Of a DNA stretch of 64,000 bases, positions 49,021 to 57,062 are shown piece by piece. Position 1 is the stretch's first letter, and every line of letters begins with the position of its first letter. The DNA comes from Acidimicrobiaceae bacterium (GTDB lineage Bacteria; Actinomycetota; Acidimicrobiia; Acidimicrobiales; Aldehydirespiratoraceae): NCBI GenBank assembly GCA_026706815.1, contig JAPOYA010000005.1, positions 84,996-148,995 of the forward strand, given 5' to 3'. A program made the translations under genes and the position numbers. The notes under the pieces were generated by a model, which was not told the DNA's origin, did no database searches, and worked only from the letters and a program-made list of their open reading frames with translations.

Positions 49021-50450
49021 TTTCTGTGAGGAGCCTGTCTGAGGACCTCCACGAGGAATGCGGCGTTGTCGGAATCTGCGCTTCCGGCTCGGACGCCGCG
49101 CGGTTGGCGTTCTTCGCGCTCCACACGCTTCAGCACCGCGGCCAGGAGGCCGCGGGCATCGCCACCACCAGAGGCGGTGTGGCTCACATGCACAAGGGCC
49201 TGGGCCTGGTCGGCAGTGTCTTCAAAGAAGAGAATCTGGAGACGCTTCCGGGCGCGCTCGCCATTGGCCATACCCGCTATTCGACCACCGGTGGTTCGGG
49301 TCTGCGCAACGCCCAGCCCCAGTTGATCGAAACCCTCGACGGTCCGCTGGGCCTGGCCCACAACGGCAACCTCGTCAACGCCCACATGCTGCGCCGCGAG
49401 CTGCTCGAACGGGGAGTCGGCCTCCAGACCTCGAGTGACACCGAAGTCATGGTTCACCTGCTCACCGGGGCGTCGGGGGACTGGATGGAGCGGATCCGAA
49501 CTCTCATGGCGCGGGTTGAAGGTGCTTATGCTCTGACGATTCTGACGCGTGACGCCGTTTTCGGGGTGCGCGACCCCTGGGGGCTGAGGCCGCTGGTCAT
49601 CGGTGCAATCGACGGCGGTTATGTCCTGGCTTCGGAGACCTGCGCCTTTTCGACGATCGGAGCGGAGTTCGTCCGCGAAGTCGAACCGGGGGAGGTCGTC
49701 CGTCTGAGCGGGTCGGGTCTTGAAGCACAGAGGGGCGTGGCCGCCAAGGAACGGGCGCTGTGCACTTTTGAGCAGATCTACTTTTCTCGTCCGGATTCGA
49801 TCTGTGACGGCAACCTGGTGCATTCGACCAGGCAGCGTTTGGGACGTGAACTGGCCATAGAGGCGCCTGTTGAGGCGGATTTGGTGGTGTCGGTGCCGGA
49901 CTCGGGCACGCCGCACGCGGTCGGCTTCGCACAACAGACCGGGATTCCTTACACCGAGGGGCTGATCAAGAACCGTTATGTGGGACGCACCTTCATCGAA
50001 CCGACCCAGCAACTGAGAGCTGCCCGCGTGGCCATGAAATTCAATCCCCTGGCCGACAACCTGGTGGGCAAGCGGCTTGTGTTGGTCGACGATTCGATCG
50101 TCCGCGGCACCACCTCGGGCCCGCTGGTCAAGATGCTGCGCAACGCAGGGGCAACCGAGGTACACGTGCGCGTGGCGTGCCCGGCGATCATCAGCCCCTG
50201 CTACATGGGCGTCGACATGGCCAGTCAGGACGAGCTGATCGCCGCTCACCGCTCCGTGGAGGGGATATGCGATCACATAGGGGCGGACTCGCTGGCGTAT
50301 CTGTCCATAGATGCGATGATGCGCGCGCTCGGTTCAGAGAACGGATACTGCAACGCCTGCTTCACCGGCAAGTACCCGTTCGAGTCGATGCGCTTCGTGC
50401 AGCTCAGCCTGAATCCCAAAGAAGAGTTCTCATCGGTCTGGAGCGATTAG
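49017..50450 (+). CDS. purF: Amidophosphoribosyltransferase PurF
   Basis: This 477-residue enzyme commits PRPP to purine synthesis. It carries an N-terminal nucleophile hydrolase glutaminase (a short propeptide ends before Cys15 in EECGVVGI, with HRGQEAAGIA following) and a type I phosphoribosyltransferase domain with the PRPP loop VLVDDSIVRGTTS. The cysteine spacing NAC-x2-C near the C-terminus (YCNACFTGKYPF) suggests the iron-sulfur form found in Bacillus. Start GTG 49017 overlaps purK, and GTG 49026 is an alternative. Confidence 0.95.
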   Translation: MISVRSLSEDLHEECGVVGICASGSDAARLAFFALHTLQHRGQEAAGIATTRGGVAHMHKGLGLVGSVFKEENLETLPGALAIGHTRYSTTGGSGLRNAQPQLIETLDGPLGLAHNGNLVNAHMLRRELLERGVGLQTSSDTEVMVHLLTGASGDWMERIRTLMARVEGAYALTILTRDAVFGVRDPWGLRPLVIGAIDGGYVLASETCAFSTIGAEFVREVEPGEVVRLSGSGLEAQRGVAAKERALCTFEQIYFSRPDSICDGNLVHSTRQRLGRELAIEAPVEADLVVSVPDSGTPHAVGFAQQTGIPYTEGLIKNRYVGRTFIEPTQQLRAARVAMKFNPLADNLVGKRLVLVDDSIVRGTTSGPLVKMLRNAGATEVHVRVACPAIISPCYMGVDMASQDELIAAHRSVEGICDHIGADSLAYLSIDAMMRALGSENGYCNACFTGKYPFESMRFVQLSLNPKEEFSSVWSD

Positions 50451-50455
50451 CAGAC

Positions 50456-51733
50456 ATGTCGGCGAGGGTGCTGGTCGTCGGCGGCGGTGGCCGGGAGCAC
50501 GCTGTTGCCTGGTCGTTGGCCAAATCACCGCGGGTCGCAGAGGTGATCGTTGCCCCGGGCAACGCGGGGACCGCTGTCGAGCACAAGTGCCGCAACGCGG
50601 CGGTGGCGGTGAGCGATGTCTGCGGAATTGTGGAGTTCGCCAGATCCCGAGACGTGGCGATGGTCGTGGTCGGCCCGGAGGATCCGCTGGTGATGGGACT
50701 CGTCGATGCACTCGGCGAAGCCGGTATCGCCGCCTTCGGCCCCAGCGCCGCCGCAGCGGAACTCGAGGGTTCCAAGTCTCACTGCAAGGAGTTCCTCAAC
50801 GCGAACGGCATACCCACCGCCGCTGCAGCGGTCTTCTGCGACGCCGCAGCGGCGCTGGAGCATCTTGAGGCCCTGTCGGCCGTGCCGGTCGTCAAAGCCG
50901 TCGGCCTGGCCGCGGGCAAGGGGGTGATCGTCGCTGAGACCAAGGCCGAAGCCGCGCAGGCGATCAGGTCGATGCTGCTCGAGGATCGCTTCGGCGAAGC
51001 CGGCCACGAGATTCTGCTCGAGGAGCGCCTCCGCGGAACTGAGGTCTCGGTGCTGGCCTTCTGTGACGGGACCGATTATCAGGTCATGCCTCTGGCACAG
51101 GACCACAAACGCTTGCTGACCGGCGACGAGGGGCCCAATACCGGCGGCATGGGCGCCTTCTGCCCCTCGCCCATAGCTGCCGACGAGTTGATCGAGCGGG
51201 TGGGCAGGGAAGTCCTGGCTCCGACTCTGGGGGCGCTGACACGCCAGGGCCGCCCCTATCGAGGTGTTCTCTATGCGGGCATGATGCTCACGGACTCCGG
51301 GCCGAAGGTGATCGAGTTCAATTGCCGATTCGGCGACCCGGAGACTCAGGCGGTGTTGCCGCTGCTCGCCTCCGACCTGTATGAGATATTCGAGGCATGC
51401 TGTGCGGGTGAGTTGTCGACTGCTGGCATACGCTGGGCCGACAGCGCCGCGGTCACCGTTGTCATGGCCTCTGGGGGCTACCCGGTCCAGAGCAGTTCCC
51501 CGGTTCCGATAGCAGGCCTCGAGGCCGCGGCAGCCCATGGTTGCAAGGTGTTCCACGCCGCTACCGCGATGCGCGGCGGGCAGCCTCACACCGCAGGCGG
51601 GAGAGTGCTGGCAGTGACCTCTCTGGCGCCCGAACTCGGCGAGGCGTCCGAGGCTGCCTACCGAGGAGTTGCCGCCGTCTCATTTCCGGGCGCGCAGTTC
51701 CGTTCCGATATCGGACGTGAGGCTCAGACGTGA
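50456..51733 (+). CDS. purD: GAR synthetase PurD
   Basis: This 425-residue ATP-grasp enzyme joins phosphoribosylamine and glycine. VLVVGGGGREHAVAW, VGPEDPLVMGLVD, the QDHKRLLTGDEGPNTGGMGAF segment and VIEFNCRFGDPETQAVLP are PurD hallmarks. It starts 5 bp after purF. Its stop overlaps the GTG of a 17-codon relay minigene whose own stop overlaps purM, a chain bounded by the repeated 9-mer gacgtgaag. Confidence 0.95.
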   Translation: MSARVLVVGGGGREHAVAWSLAKSPRVAEVIVAPGNAGTAVEHKCRNAAVAVSDVCGIVEFARSRDVAMVVVGPEDPLVMGLVDALGEAGIAAFGPSAAAAELEGSKSHCKEFLNANGIPTAAAAVFCDAAAALEHLEALSAVPVVKAVGLAAGKGVIVAETKAEAAQAIRSMLLEDRFGEAGHEILLEERLRGTEVSVLAFCDGTDYQVMPLAQDHKRLLTGDEGPNTGGMGAFCPSPIAADELIERVGREVLAPTLGALTRQGRPYRGVLYAGMMLTDSGPKVIEFNCRFGDPETQAVLPLLASDLYEIFEACCAGELSTAGIRWADSAAVTVVMASGGYPVQSSSPVPIAGLEAAAAHGCKVFHAATAMRGGQPHTAGGRVLAVTSLAPELGEASEAAYRGVAAVSFPGAQFRSDIGREAQT

Positions 51734-51783
51734 AGTCAGAAAAGTCAGAATGTGAACGCCCGAGCATGAGGGTCGCGACGTGA
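51730..51783 (+). other. Relay minigene between purD and purM
   Basis: GTG 51730 overlaps the purD stop. A 17-codon frame (VKSEKSECERPSMRVAT) ends in a TGA (51781-51783) overlapping the purM GTG at 51780. GAGGG at 51768-51772 inside it is the purM ribosome-binding site. gacgtgaag occurs at both ends (51727 and 51777). Confidence 0.45.
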
Positions 51784-52778
51784 AGAGCTACCGCGAAGCC
51801 GGTGTGGACATAGAAGCCGGGAATCTGACGGTCCGCCTTCTGGCCGAGGCTGTGTCGTCCACCGCGACGCCGGCGGTGCTGTCGGAGATCGGGGCCTTCG
51901 GCGGACTCTTCGCGGCTGATGAACTGGGCCCGGGGAAGGTGCTGGCAGCGTCGACCGACGGCGTCGGAACCAAGGTGGATCTGGCGGCACGGCACCGCCG
52001 CTACAGGGGCCTCGGCATCGACCTGGTGAATCATTGCGTCAACGACATCCTGGTGCAGGGGGCACGCCCGCTTTTCTTCCTCGACTACATAGCCACGGCA
52101 TCGCTGGTGCCCGAGACTGTGCTTGAGATCGTCTCTGGCATGAGCGAAGCCTGCAAGGCAGTGGGCTGCGCCCTGCTGGGCGGGGAAACGGCTGAGATGC
52201 CGGGCGTCTACATGCCGGGGGCGACCGATATCGCCGGCACGATCGTCGGAGTCGTCGATCGAGGCTCCCTCTGGCCGCAAACTGAGCAGTTGCGCGAGGG
52301 CGACCTGCTCGTCGGGCTGCCGAGCGTCGGCCCTCACACCAACGGGTACTCGCTCATCCGGCTGTTGCTCGAGCGCCATGACGCCGACGAGGAGATGCTC
52401 GAGTTCCTGCTCGCCCCGCACAAGTGCTACCTAGGTGATATCGATTGGCTGCAACAACGCGGTGTTCAGCCCAAAGCACTGGCCCATATCACTGGCGGGG
52501 GAGTGATCGAGAACCTTCCCCGGGTACTGCCCGATGATCTGGGCGCTCGCATTGATCTTGGCTCGTGGGAGGTTCCCCGGCCTTTCTCGACGTTGGCACA
52601 GTGGGCTGATTTGCCTGATGACGAGGCATTTCGCGTCTGGAACATGGGAATTGGCATGATCGTGGTCGCCGACCGCTCTCAGCAGCCGCTGATTGAAGAA
52701 CTCGGCTTGGCGACGGTCGGGCAGCTGGCTTCGGCTGAGGCCTCTGAGAGGGTCAGCCTCGTTGGGGGCTGGCGTTGA
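51780..52778 (+). CDS. purM: AIR synthetase PurM
   Basis: This 332-residue PurM-fold enzyme closes the imidazole ring of AIR. STDGVGTKVDLAA, HCVNDILVQGARPLFFLDY, LLGGETAEMPGVY, GLPSVGPHTNGYSLIR and HITGGGVIENLPRVLP are diagnostic. The GTG at 51780 is fixed by GAGGG 7 nt upstream and by the overlapping minigene stop. It overlaps purN by TTGA. Confidence 0.95.
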   Translation: MKSYREAGVDIEAGNLTVRLLAEAVSSTATPAVLSEIGAFGGLFAADELGPGKVLAASTDGVGTKVDLAARHRRYRGLGIDLVNHCVNDILVQGARPLFFLDYIATASLVPETVLEIVSGMSEACKAVGCALLGGETAEMPGVYMPGATDIAGTIVGVVDRGSLWPQTEQLREGDLLVGLPSVGPHTNGYSLIRLLLERHDADEEMLEFLLAPHKCYLGDIDWLQQRGVQPKALAHITGGGVIENLPRVLPDDLGARIDLGSWEVPRPFSTLAQWADLPDDEAFRVWNMGIGMIVVADRSQQPLIEELGLATVGQLASAEASERVSLVGGWR

Positions 52779-53386
52779 CGCCGCGCATCGCAGTCCTCGC
52801 CTCCGGTGCCGGCTCGAATCTTCAGGCGCTGCTCGACGCGGTCAGCGATGGCCGCCTCGACGCCGAGATTGTCGGCGTGATCGTGAACCGCCCGGACGCA
52901 TATGCCCTTCAACGCGCGCGGGCGAACGGAATACCGACAGCATTTCTCGACCTGCGGCCCTATCTGGACGCATCTGACGAGCCCGTGCAAGCGCGTCGCC
53001 GCTACGATGCCGATTTGGCCGCAATCGCCTCAAGACGCCGTCCCGACCTGGTTGTGCTGGCCGGTTGGATGCACTTGTTGACAATGGAGTTTCTGGGCTG
53101 TTTCCCGGGCAGGGTGATGAACCTTCATCCTGCGCTTCCCGGTGAGTTCCCCGGCGCACACGCCATTGACGACGCCTGGCACGCGCATTTCAGCGACGGC
53201 CTCGACCGCACGGGGGTGATGGTCCATCTGGTGCCGGACGAGGGCGTCGACAACGGTCCTGTGCTCGCAACCCGAGTCGTGCCCATCCGTGCTGACGATG
53301 ACCGCGAGAGTCTCGAAGCCCGGATCCATGCCGTTGAACACGACTTGCTGGTTCGGACAGTGGCGGAGTTCCTGGAGCGGGCATGA
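52775..53386 (+). CDS. purN: GAR transformylase PurN
   Basis: This 203-residue folate-dependent enzyme formylates GAR. VLASGAGSNLQALLD, the catalytic Asn-His-Asp set in VMNLHPALPGEFPGAHAI and GVDNGPVLATRVVPI are PurN motifs. The start is TTG 52775 overlapping purM. purH, which often follows, is absent, and the next gene is menA with an ATGA overlap. Confidence 0.93.
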   Translation: MTPRIAVLASGAGSNLQALLDAVSDGRLDAEIVGVIVNRPDAYALQRARANGIPTAFLDLRPYLDASDEPVQARRRYDADLAAIASRRRPDLVVLAGWMHLLTMEFLGCFPGRVMNLHPALPGEFPGAHAIDDAWHAHFSDGLDRTGVMVHLVPDEGVDNGPVLATRVVPIRADDDRESLEARIHAVEHDLLVRTVAEFLERA

Positions 53387-54282
53387 GCGATCCGGTCGTT
53401 CCCTCCGGCGCGGCGCTGTGGTGGTCCGGCGCCCGCCCGCGCACCCTCGTTGCGGCGATTGTCCCGGTGGCGGTGGGTGCTGCAACAGCAGTAGGCGCGA
53501 GCTCCGATGCCCAATGGTGGCGGGCGGGCGCAGCGTTGGTGGTCGCGCTGGCCTTGCAGGTGGGCGTCAACTATGCCAACGATTATTCAGACGGCATTCG
53601 CGGCGCCGACGGCCGCGATCGAACCGGACCGCTGCGCTTGGTCGGCTCGGGTCTGGTGAGTGCCCAGGTCGTGAAGCGCGCCGCGATCGGAGCGTTCTCC
53701 GTTGCGGGAGTGCTCGGCGCGCTGCTGGCGCTGGTGGTCGGTCCTGAGTTGTTCGTTGTCGGCGTCTGCTGTCTGATTGCCGGCTGGGCTTACACCGGGG
53801 GACCTCGGCCCTACGGCTACCGCGGCCTCGGCGAGGTCTTCGTGTTCGTCTTCTTCGGGCTGGTGGCGACCATCGGCACGAACTACGCGCTGTCCGAGGA
53901 ACTCGACGGCCTGGCTGCGAGTGCTGGCGCGGTTGTCGGCTTGTGGGCGACGGCGCTGCTGGTGATCAACAATCTGCGAGACATTCCCGGCGATACTGCG
54001 GCTGGGAAGATCACCCTGGCGGTTCGACTCGGGGATGCCCGAACACGGCGGCTCTTCGCGGTGCTGCAAGTGCTCGCGATGGCTGTTGCGGTGATCATCA
54101 CGGTCATGACGGGCCGATTCGCGGCAGCTGCTCTGGTTGGTTTGCCGTTCGCTGTGCAGGCCGTCAGAGCGGTGCGCCGCGGAGCGGTCGGAGTCGAGCT
54201 CGTCGCGGTGCTGGGCGCCACCGGTCGAGTGCAACTCATCGCCGGGTTGAGCATGGCGCTGGGCATCGCCTTGTCGGGCTGA
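53383..54282 (+). CDS. menA: DHNA polyprenyltransferase MenA
   Basis: This 299-residue UbiA-family membrane enzyme has about eight or nine transmembrane helices. It prenylates 1,4-dihydroxy-2-naphthoate to demethylmenaquinone. The first Asp-rich motif is NDYSD (66-70) in NYANDYSDGIRGADG, and the second is NLRDIPGDTAAGK. The RPRTL segment near residue 18 is typical of MenA. It is the last gene of the purine operon by overlap and converges with menG, the next enzyme of the pathway, across 82 bp. Confidence 0.93.
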   Translation: MSDPVVPSGAALWWSGARPRTLVAAIVPVAVGAATAVGASSDAQWWRAGAALVVALALQVGVNYANDYSDGIRGADGRDRTGPLRLVGSGLVSAQVVKRAAIGAFSVAGVLGALLALVVGPELFVVGVCCLIAGWAYTGGPRPYGYRGLGEVFVFVFFGLVATIGTNYALSEELDGLAASAGAVVGLWATALLVINNLRDIPGDTAAGKITLAVRLGDARTRRLFAVLQVLAMAVAVIITVMTGRFAAAALVGLPFAVQAVRAVRRGAVGVELVAVLGATGRVQLIAGLSMALGIALSG

Positions 54283-54364
54283 GCTGCTCGGGGGCCGGTC
54301 AGTCGAGCTGCTGGTTGAGCTCGGTCTGGTTTCCGGCGGGATCGTGGTGACGCGTGGCAGGCGC

Positions 54365-55102
54365 CTAGCCCTCGCGGCTTGCACGGGTAGCGGTGATGAG
54401 GTGAGCGCCGATGAAGACCCGGCGCTCAACATCGACAAAGCCGGCGGCCTCCAACTGCCGTTTCAATTCGGCCCACGCAGGCATGTAGGCCAGTGACTTC
54501 GGCAGGTAACGGTATGCCGCGCGGTCAGACAGCAGCCCGCCGATACGGGGCACGAACTTCTGGAAGTAGATCCGGTGGCCCCGGCGCAACAACTTGTTCT
54601 CGGGTTCGGCGGCGTCCAGCAGGGAGATCCTTCCACCGGGGCGGATCACCCGGGCCAACTCTTGGAAAAAGCCGGACAGTTCCACGAGGTTTCGCAAAGC
54701 GAACCCGCACACCGCTCCGTCGACTGCCCCAGTCGATACGGGGAGCGCCAACACGTCGCCGTGCAGCAGAGGCGCATCGGTGCGGGCCGCAACCAGCATG
54801 CCCATCGAGAGATCGACGCCGATAGGCGCCATTCCCACGCGCGAGGTCTCGCGGCAGAAGTCTCCAGTGCCGCAGGCCAGGTCGAGCACGATCGACCCGG
54901 CGCTGAGATCCAGGGCCGACACCGCGCTGCGCCGCCAGCGGACGTCGAGGCCGAAGGTGATCACCCGGTTGACCATGTCGTACCGGCCGGCGATGCGGTC
55001 GAACAGAGACCTGACCGCGGCGCGCTTCTCGTCGCCCTCCGGCAGGTTCTCAGGGTCGATCTTCACGGCTGTGTCGGGTTTTGCGGCGTTGAACGCTCCC
55101 AT
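54365..55102 (-). CDS. menG: Demethylmenaquinone methyltransferase MenG (UbiE family)
   Basis: This SAM-dependent methyltransferase of about 245 residues carries out the last step of menaquinone synthesis. VRSLFDRIAGRYDMVNRVITFGLD, the SAM loop VLDLACGTGDF, GVDLSMGML and FALRNL are family motifs. I use ATG 55102, and GTG 55117 would add five residues. A CATACT six nt before the ATG may be a leaderless -10. The gene faces menA end to end. Confidence 0.92.
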   Translation of the reverse strand: MGAFNAAKPDTAVKIDPENLPEGDEKRAAVRSLFDRIAGRYDMVNRVITFGLDVRWRRSAVSALDLSAGSIVLDLACGTGDFCRETSRVGMAPIGVDLSMGMLVAARTDAPLLHGDVLALPVSTGAVDGAVCGFALRNLVELSGFFQELARVIRPGGRISLLDAAEPENKLLRRGHRIYFQKFVPRIGGLLSDRAAYRYLPKSLAYMPAWAELKRQLEAAGFVDVERRVFIGAHLITATRASREG

Positions 55103-55210
55103 TCGCCGAGTATGCACCGAAACGTCGCGTTGACGCCGCCGACGGTTTTGGTGTTGAGTTGACGGCTGACCGGCTCGTCCGGGATAGTAGTTCCATTGCC
55201 TGTCCGGGTC

Positions 55211-55933
55211 TCACGAAGGATCGCTTATCCGAGCAGACGGCGATTGTCCAAGCAGACGGTAGGCGCGGTCTGTGTGGTGGCGGGTGAAGCCGATACCGGA
55301 GTAGGTGGCGTTGGCGGCATGGTTGTCGGACTCGACGTAGAGCATCCCGTCGGTCAGGCCTTCCGCAGCGAGCCATTCGAGGCCGGCCAGCGTCATCGGC
55401 CTGCCCAAACCCTGGCCGTGGAAGTCGGGGTCGAGTGCGATCACGTAAATCTCGCCGAGGTCGGGATCGGAATCCCTGTGGATTTTCGTCCAGCAGACGC
55501 CCATCAACCTCTCGTCGTCGTTGTGCAGGACGCGAAAACCATCGGCGTCGAACCAGGGCTCGGCCATGGCCCCGCGGACCGCTTCGGCAGTGAGTCCGCC
55601 CTGTTCGGGATGCCAGTGGAACGCCCGGTTGTTGAGCGTCACGAAGGCGTCGATGTCAGATTCAACAAAAGGCCTAGTGTCCAGGCCCGACGCACGGTTG
55701 GGAAGATCGCAGCGGAGCTGCCAGAGATCGCGGTAGGACACGAATCCCAACTCCGAGGCGATTGTGTGAGCCGGCTCGTCGACTTGGCGCACCCAGAGGC
55801 GCACGCTCTCGCCCGGGTGTGCCGCGAGCCACGCCGTCAGGCCTGCGCGCAGGTCGAATCCCCGTCGATCTTCAGCGACGATGAGCGACCATCTGCATTC
55901 GCCTTCATTCGGTCCCTCGATGGTCAGCGCCAC
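55211..55933 (-). CDS. mshD: Mycothiol synthase MshD
   Basis: This 240-residue protein ends in a GNAT domain with NNRAFHWHPEQGGLT, WFDADGFRVLH, VCWTKIHRD, GEIYVIALDPDFHGQGLGRPMT and LYVESDNHAANATYSGIGF, the MshD signature. The N-terminal half is a degenerate second GNAT copy. It acetylates Cys-GlcN-Ins with acetyl-CoA to form mycothiol, the actinobacterial low-molecular-weight thiol. GTG 55933 is preceded by TACGCT and 6 nt, so the mRNA is probably leaderless. A longer in-frame ATG at 56077 would run antisense into nth. Confidence 0.88.
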   Translation of the reverse strand: MALTIEGPNEGECRWSLIVAEDRRGFDLRAGLTAWLAAHPGESVRLWVRQVDEPAHTIASELGFVSYRDLWQLRCDLPNRASGLDTRPFVESDIDAFVTLNNRAFHWHPEQGGLTAEAVRGAMAEPWFDADGFRVLHNDDERLMGVCWTKIHRDSDPDLGEIYVIALDPDFHGQGLGRPMTLAGLEWLAAEGLTDGMLYVESDNHAANATYSGIGFTRHHTDRAYRLLGQSPSARISDPS

Positions 55934-55955
55934 GGCGTTAGCGTAGCTTCGGACT
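55921..55955 (+). promoter_or_regulatory. nth promoter (leaderless), overlapping the mshD promoter
   Basis: TGGTCA (55921-55926), a 17-nt spacer and TAGCTT (55944-55949) precede the nth ATG by 6 nt. The -35 lies inside the mshD coding region. Confidence 0.48.
55934..55945 (-). promoter_or_regulatory. mshD leaderless -10, overlapping the nth -10
   Basis: Minus-strand TACGCT (55945-55940) and 6 nt lead to GTG 55933. It overlaps the opposite-strand nth -10 by 2 bp. Confidence 0.45.
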
Positions 55956-56597
55956 ATGGCCAAGCCACGATCACCCAAGGGCCGCGCCCGCGTCGCGAAC
56001 GAGCGTCTTGCCCTTGAATATCCCGACGCGGAGTGTGAACTCGACCATCGGAACCCGTTCGAGCTTCTGGTGGCCACGATTCTGTCGGCTCAGGCAACAG
56101 ACGTGGGAGTGAACAAGGCCACACCGGCCCTGTTCGCCCGTTTCCCGGATCCGTGGGCGCTCGCCGAGGTCGACTCGAGCGAGGTTGAACCCTACGTCAG
56201 CACCATCGGGTTGTTCCGCCAGAAGTCGAAGAGCCTCGTGAGAACGGCGAGGATCCTAGTTGAGGAGTATGACGGCGAAGTCCCGTCGGCCATGAAGGAT
56301 CTGGTGCGCCTGCCGGGTGTGGGCCGCAAGACGGCCAATGTCGTTCGCAGTGTCGCCTTGGGGCAGCCGGGACTTCCGGTGGACACGCACGTCACTCGGC
56401 TCTCGAACTTGCTGGGCATCACCGAAGAGTCGGATCCGGTGAAGATCGAGCTTGAGCTCAACCCGATGGTGCCGGCGTCTCAACGGGGCGATTTCAGTTT
56501 GCGCATGATCCTCCATGGGCGTCGTGTGTGCATCGCTCGAAGACCGCGATGCGAGGACTGCGCGCTCAACGATTTTTGCCCGTCGAGCCGCCTGTGA
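55956..56597 (+). CDS. nth: Endonuclease III Nth
   Basis: This 213-residue base-excision DNA glycosylase/AP lyase acts on oxidised pyrimidines. The helix-hairpin-helix LPGVGRKTANVV holds catalytic Lys125, VDTHV holds Asp143, and the iron-sulfur ligands Cys192, Cys199, Cys202 and Cys208 have the C-x6-C-x2-C-x5-C spacing. The ATG at 55956 directly follows the TAGCTT element. Downstream is a 213-bp gap with a candidate small RNA and terminator. Confidence 0.95.
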   Translation: MAKPRSPKGRARVANERLALEYPDAECELDHRNPFELLVATILSAQATDVGVNKATPALFARFPDPWALAEVDSSEVEPYVSTIGLFRQKSKSLVRTARILVEEYDGEVPSAMKDLVRLPGVGRKTANVVRSVALGQPGLPVDTHVTRLSNLLGITEESDPVKIELELNPMVPASQRGDFSLRMILHGRRVCIARRPRCEDCALNDFCPSSRL

Positions 56598-56664
56598 AGT
56601 GGTTCAGGCGCCTGATTTCTGTGGAAACAGTGCTGCATTTCCGTAGCGGCAGCCCTAGCAGTGG

Positions 56665-56673
56665 TGCTATATT
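56665..56673 (+). promoter_or_regulatory. Extended -10 promoter in the nth downstream gap
   Basis: TG-C-TATATT (56665-56673) is an extended -10 with 5 of 6 matches to consensus. It stands out in this GC-rich DNA and points at the hairpins downstream. Confidence 0.4.
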
Positions 56674-56679
56674 GACAGT

Positions 56680-56785
56680 CCGGCCGAGCACCCGCCGCTC
56701 GGCCGACTCGGCGATACGAGGGATCCGCCGCCCTGTGTCGCCATGCGGTGGCCTCCGTGCACGGAGGCCACCGCAGTTCTTTTTC
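56680..56785 (+). ncRNA. Candidate small RNA, about 105 nt
   Basis: Starting about 7 nt after the extended -10, the predicted transcript opens with a 9-10 bp hairpin (cggccgagc at 56681-56689 paired with 56697-56705, 7-nt loop). It continues through about 38 unpaired nt and ends at a perfect 16-bp stem plus T-rich tail. No ORF fits. I do not recognise an RNA family. It could instead be the nth 3' untranslated region with two hairpins. Confidence 0.35.
56744..56785 (+). terminator. Intrinsic terminator after nth / candidate small RNA
   Basis: A perfect 32-bp palindrome (56744-56775, arms tgcggtggcctccgtg and its complement) is followed by gttctttttc. It is the clearest rho-independent terminator in the window. 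Confidence 0.85.
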
Positions 56786-56810
56786 ACGCTGTTGTCGGAG
56801 CAGCGCGTTC

Positions 56811-57002
56811 TCAGTCAAGTTCGCGGACTGTGGCGCGCAGTCTTCGTTCGACGGTGACGAGAGACCGTTCAATCTCGCCGAGACGGGCCAGAATCGGATC
56901 GTCGGGATCGACTCCGCGGCGGTTCGCCATTTCGGCGACCCGCTGAGCGGCGTCGGATATCACCGTGGTGAGAGAGGAGAGTTCGGCTGCGTCAGAATCC
57001 AT
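56811..57002 (-). CDS. Small helical protein, unknown function
   Basis: This 63-residue acidic/helical protein begins MDSDAAELSS. Helical heptads (VISDAAQRVAEMANRRG and ILARLGEIERSLVTVERRL) predict two short coiled-coil helices joined by a VDPDDP turn. Third-position GC is high and there is no rare-codon run, so it looks coding. It is divergent from hisD (60 bp apart) and convergent with nth. No family is recognised. The frame remains open far upstream but that is the antisense of hisD. Confidence 0.55.
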   Translation of the reverse strand: MDSDAAELSSLTTVISDAAQRVAEMANRRGVDPDDPILARLGEIERSLVTVERRLRATVRELD

Positions 57003-57028
57003 CGTTGCAGTCTGCCTGTAATTTCCAC

Positions 57029-57062
57029 TTGAGCGCCCCGCCACGACCGGTAGCGTGTTGTC
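57029..57062 (+). promoter_or_regulatory. hisD promoter, leaderless
   Basis: TTGAGC (57029-57034), a 16-nt spacer and TAGCGT (57051-57056) precede the GTG of hisD by 6 nt. It should drive the whole his operon. Confidence 0.52.
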
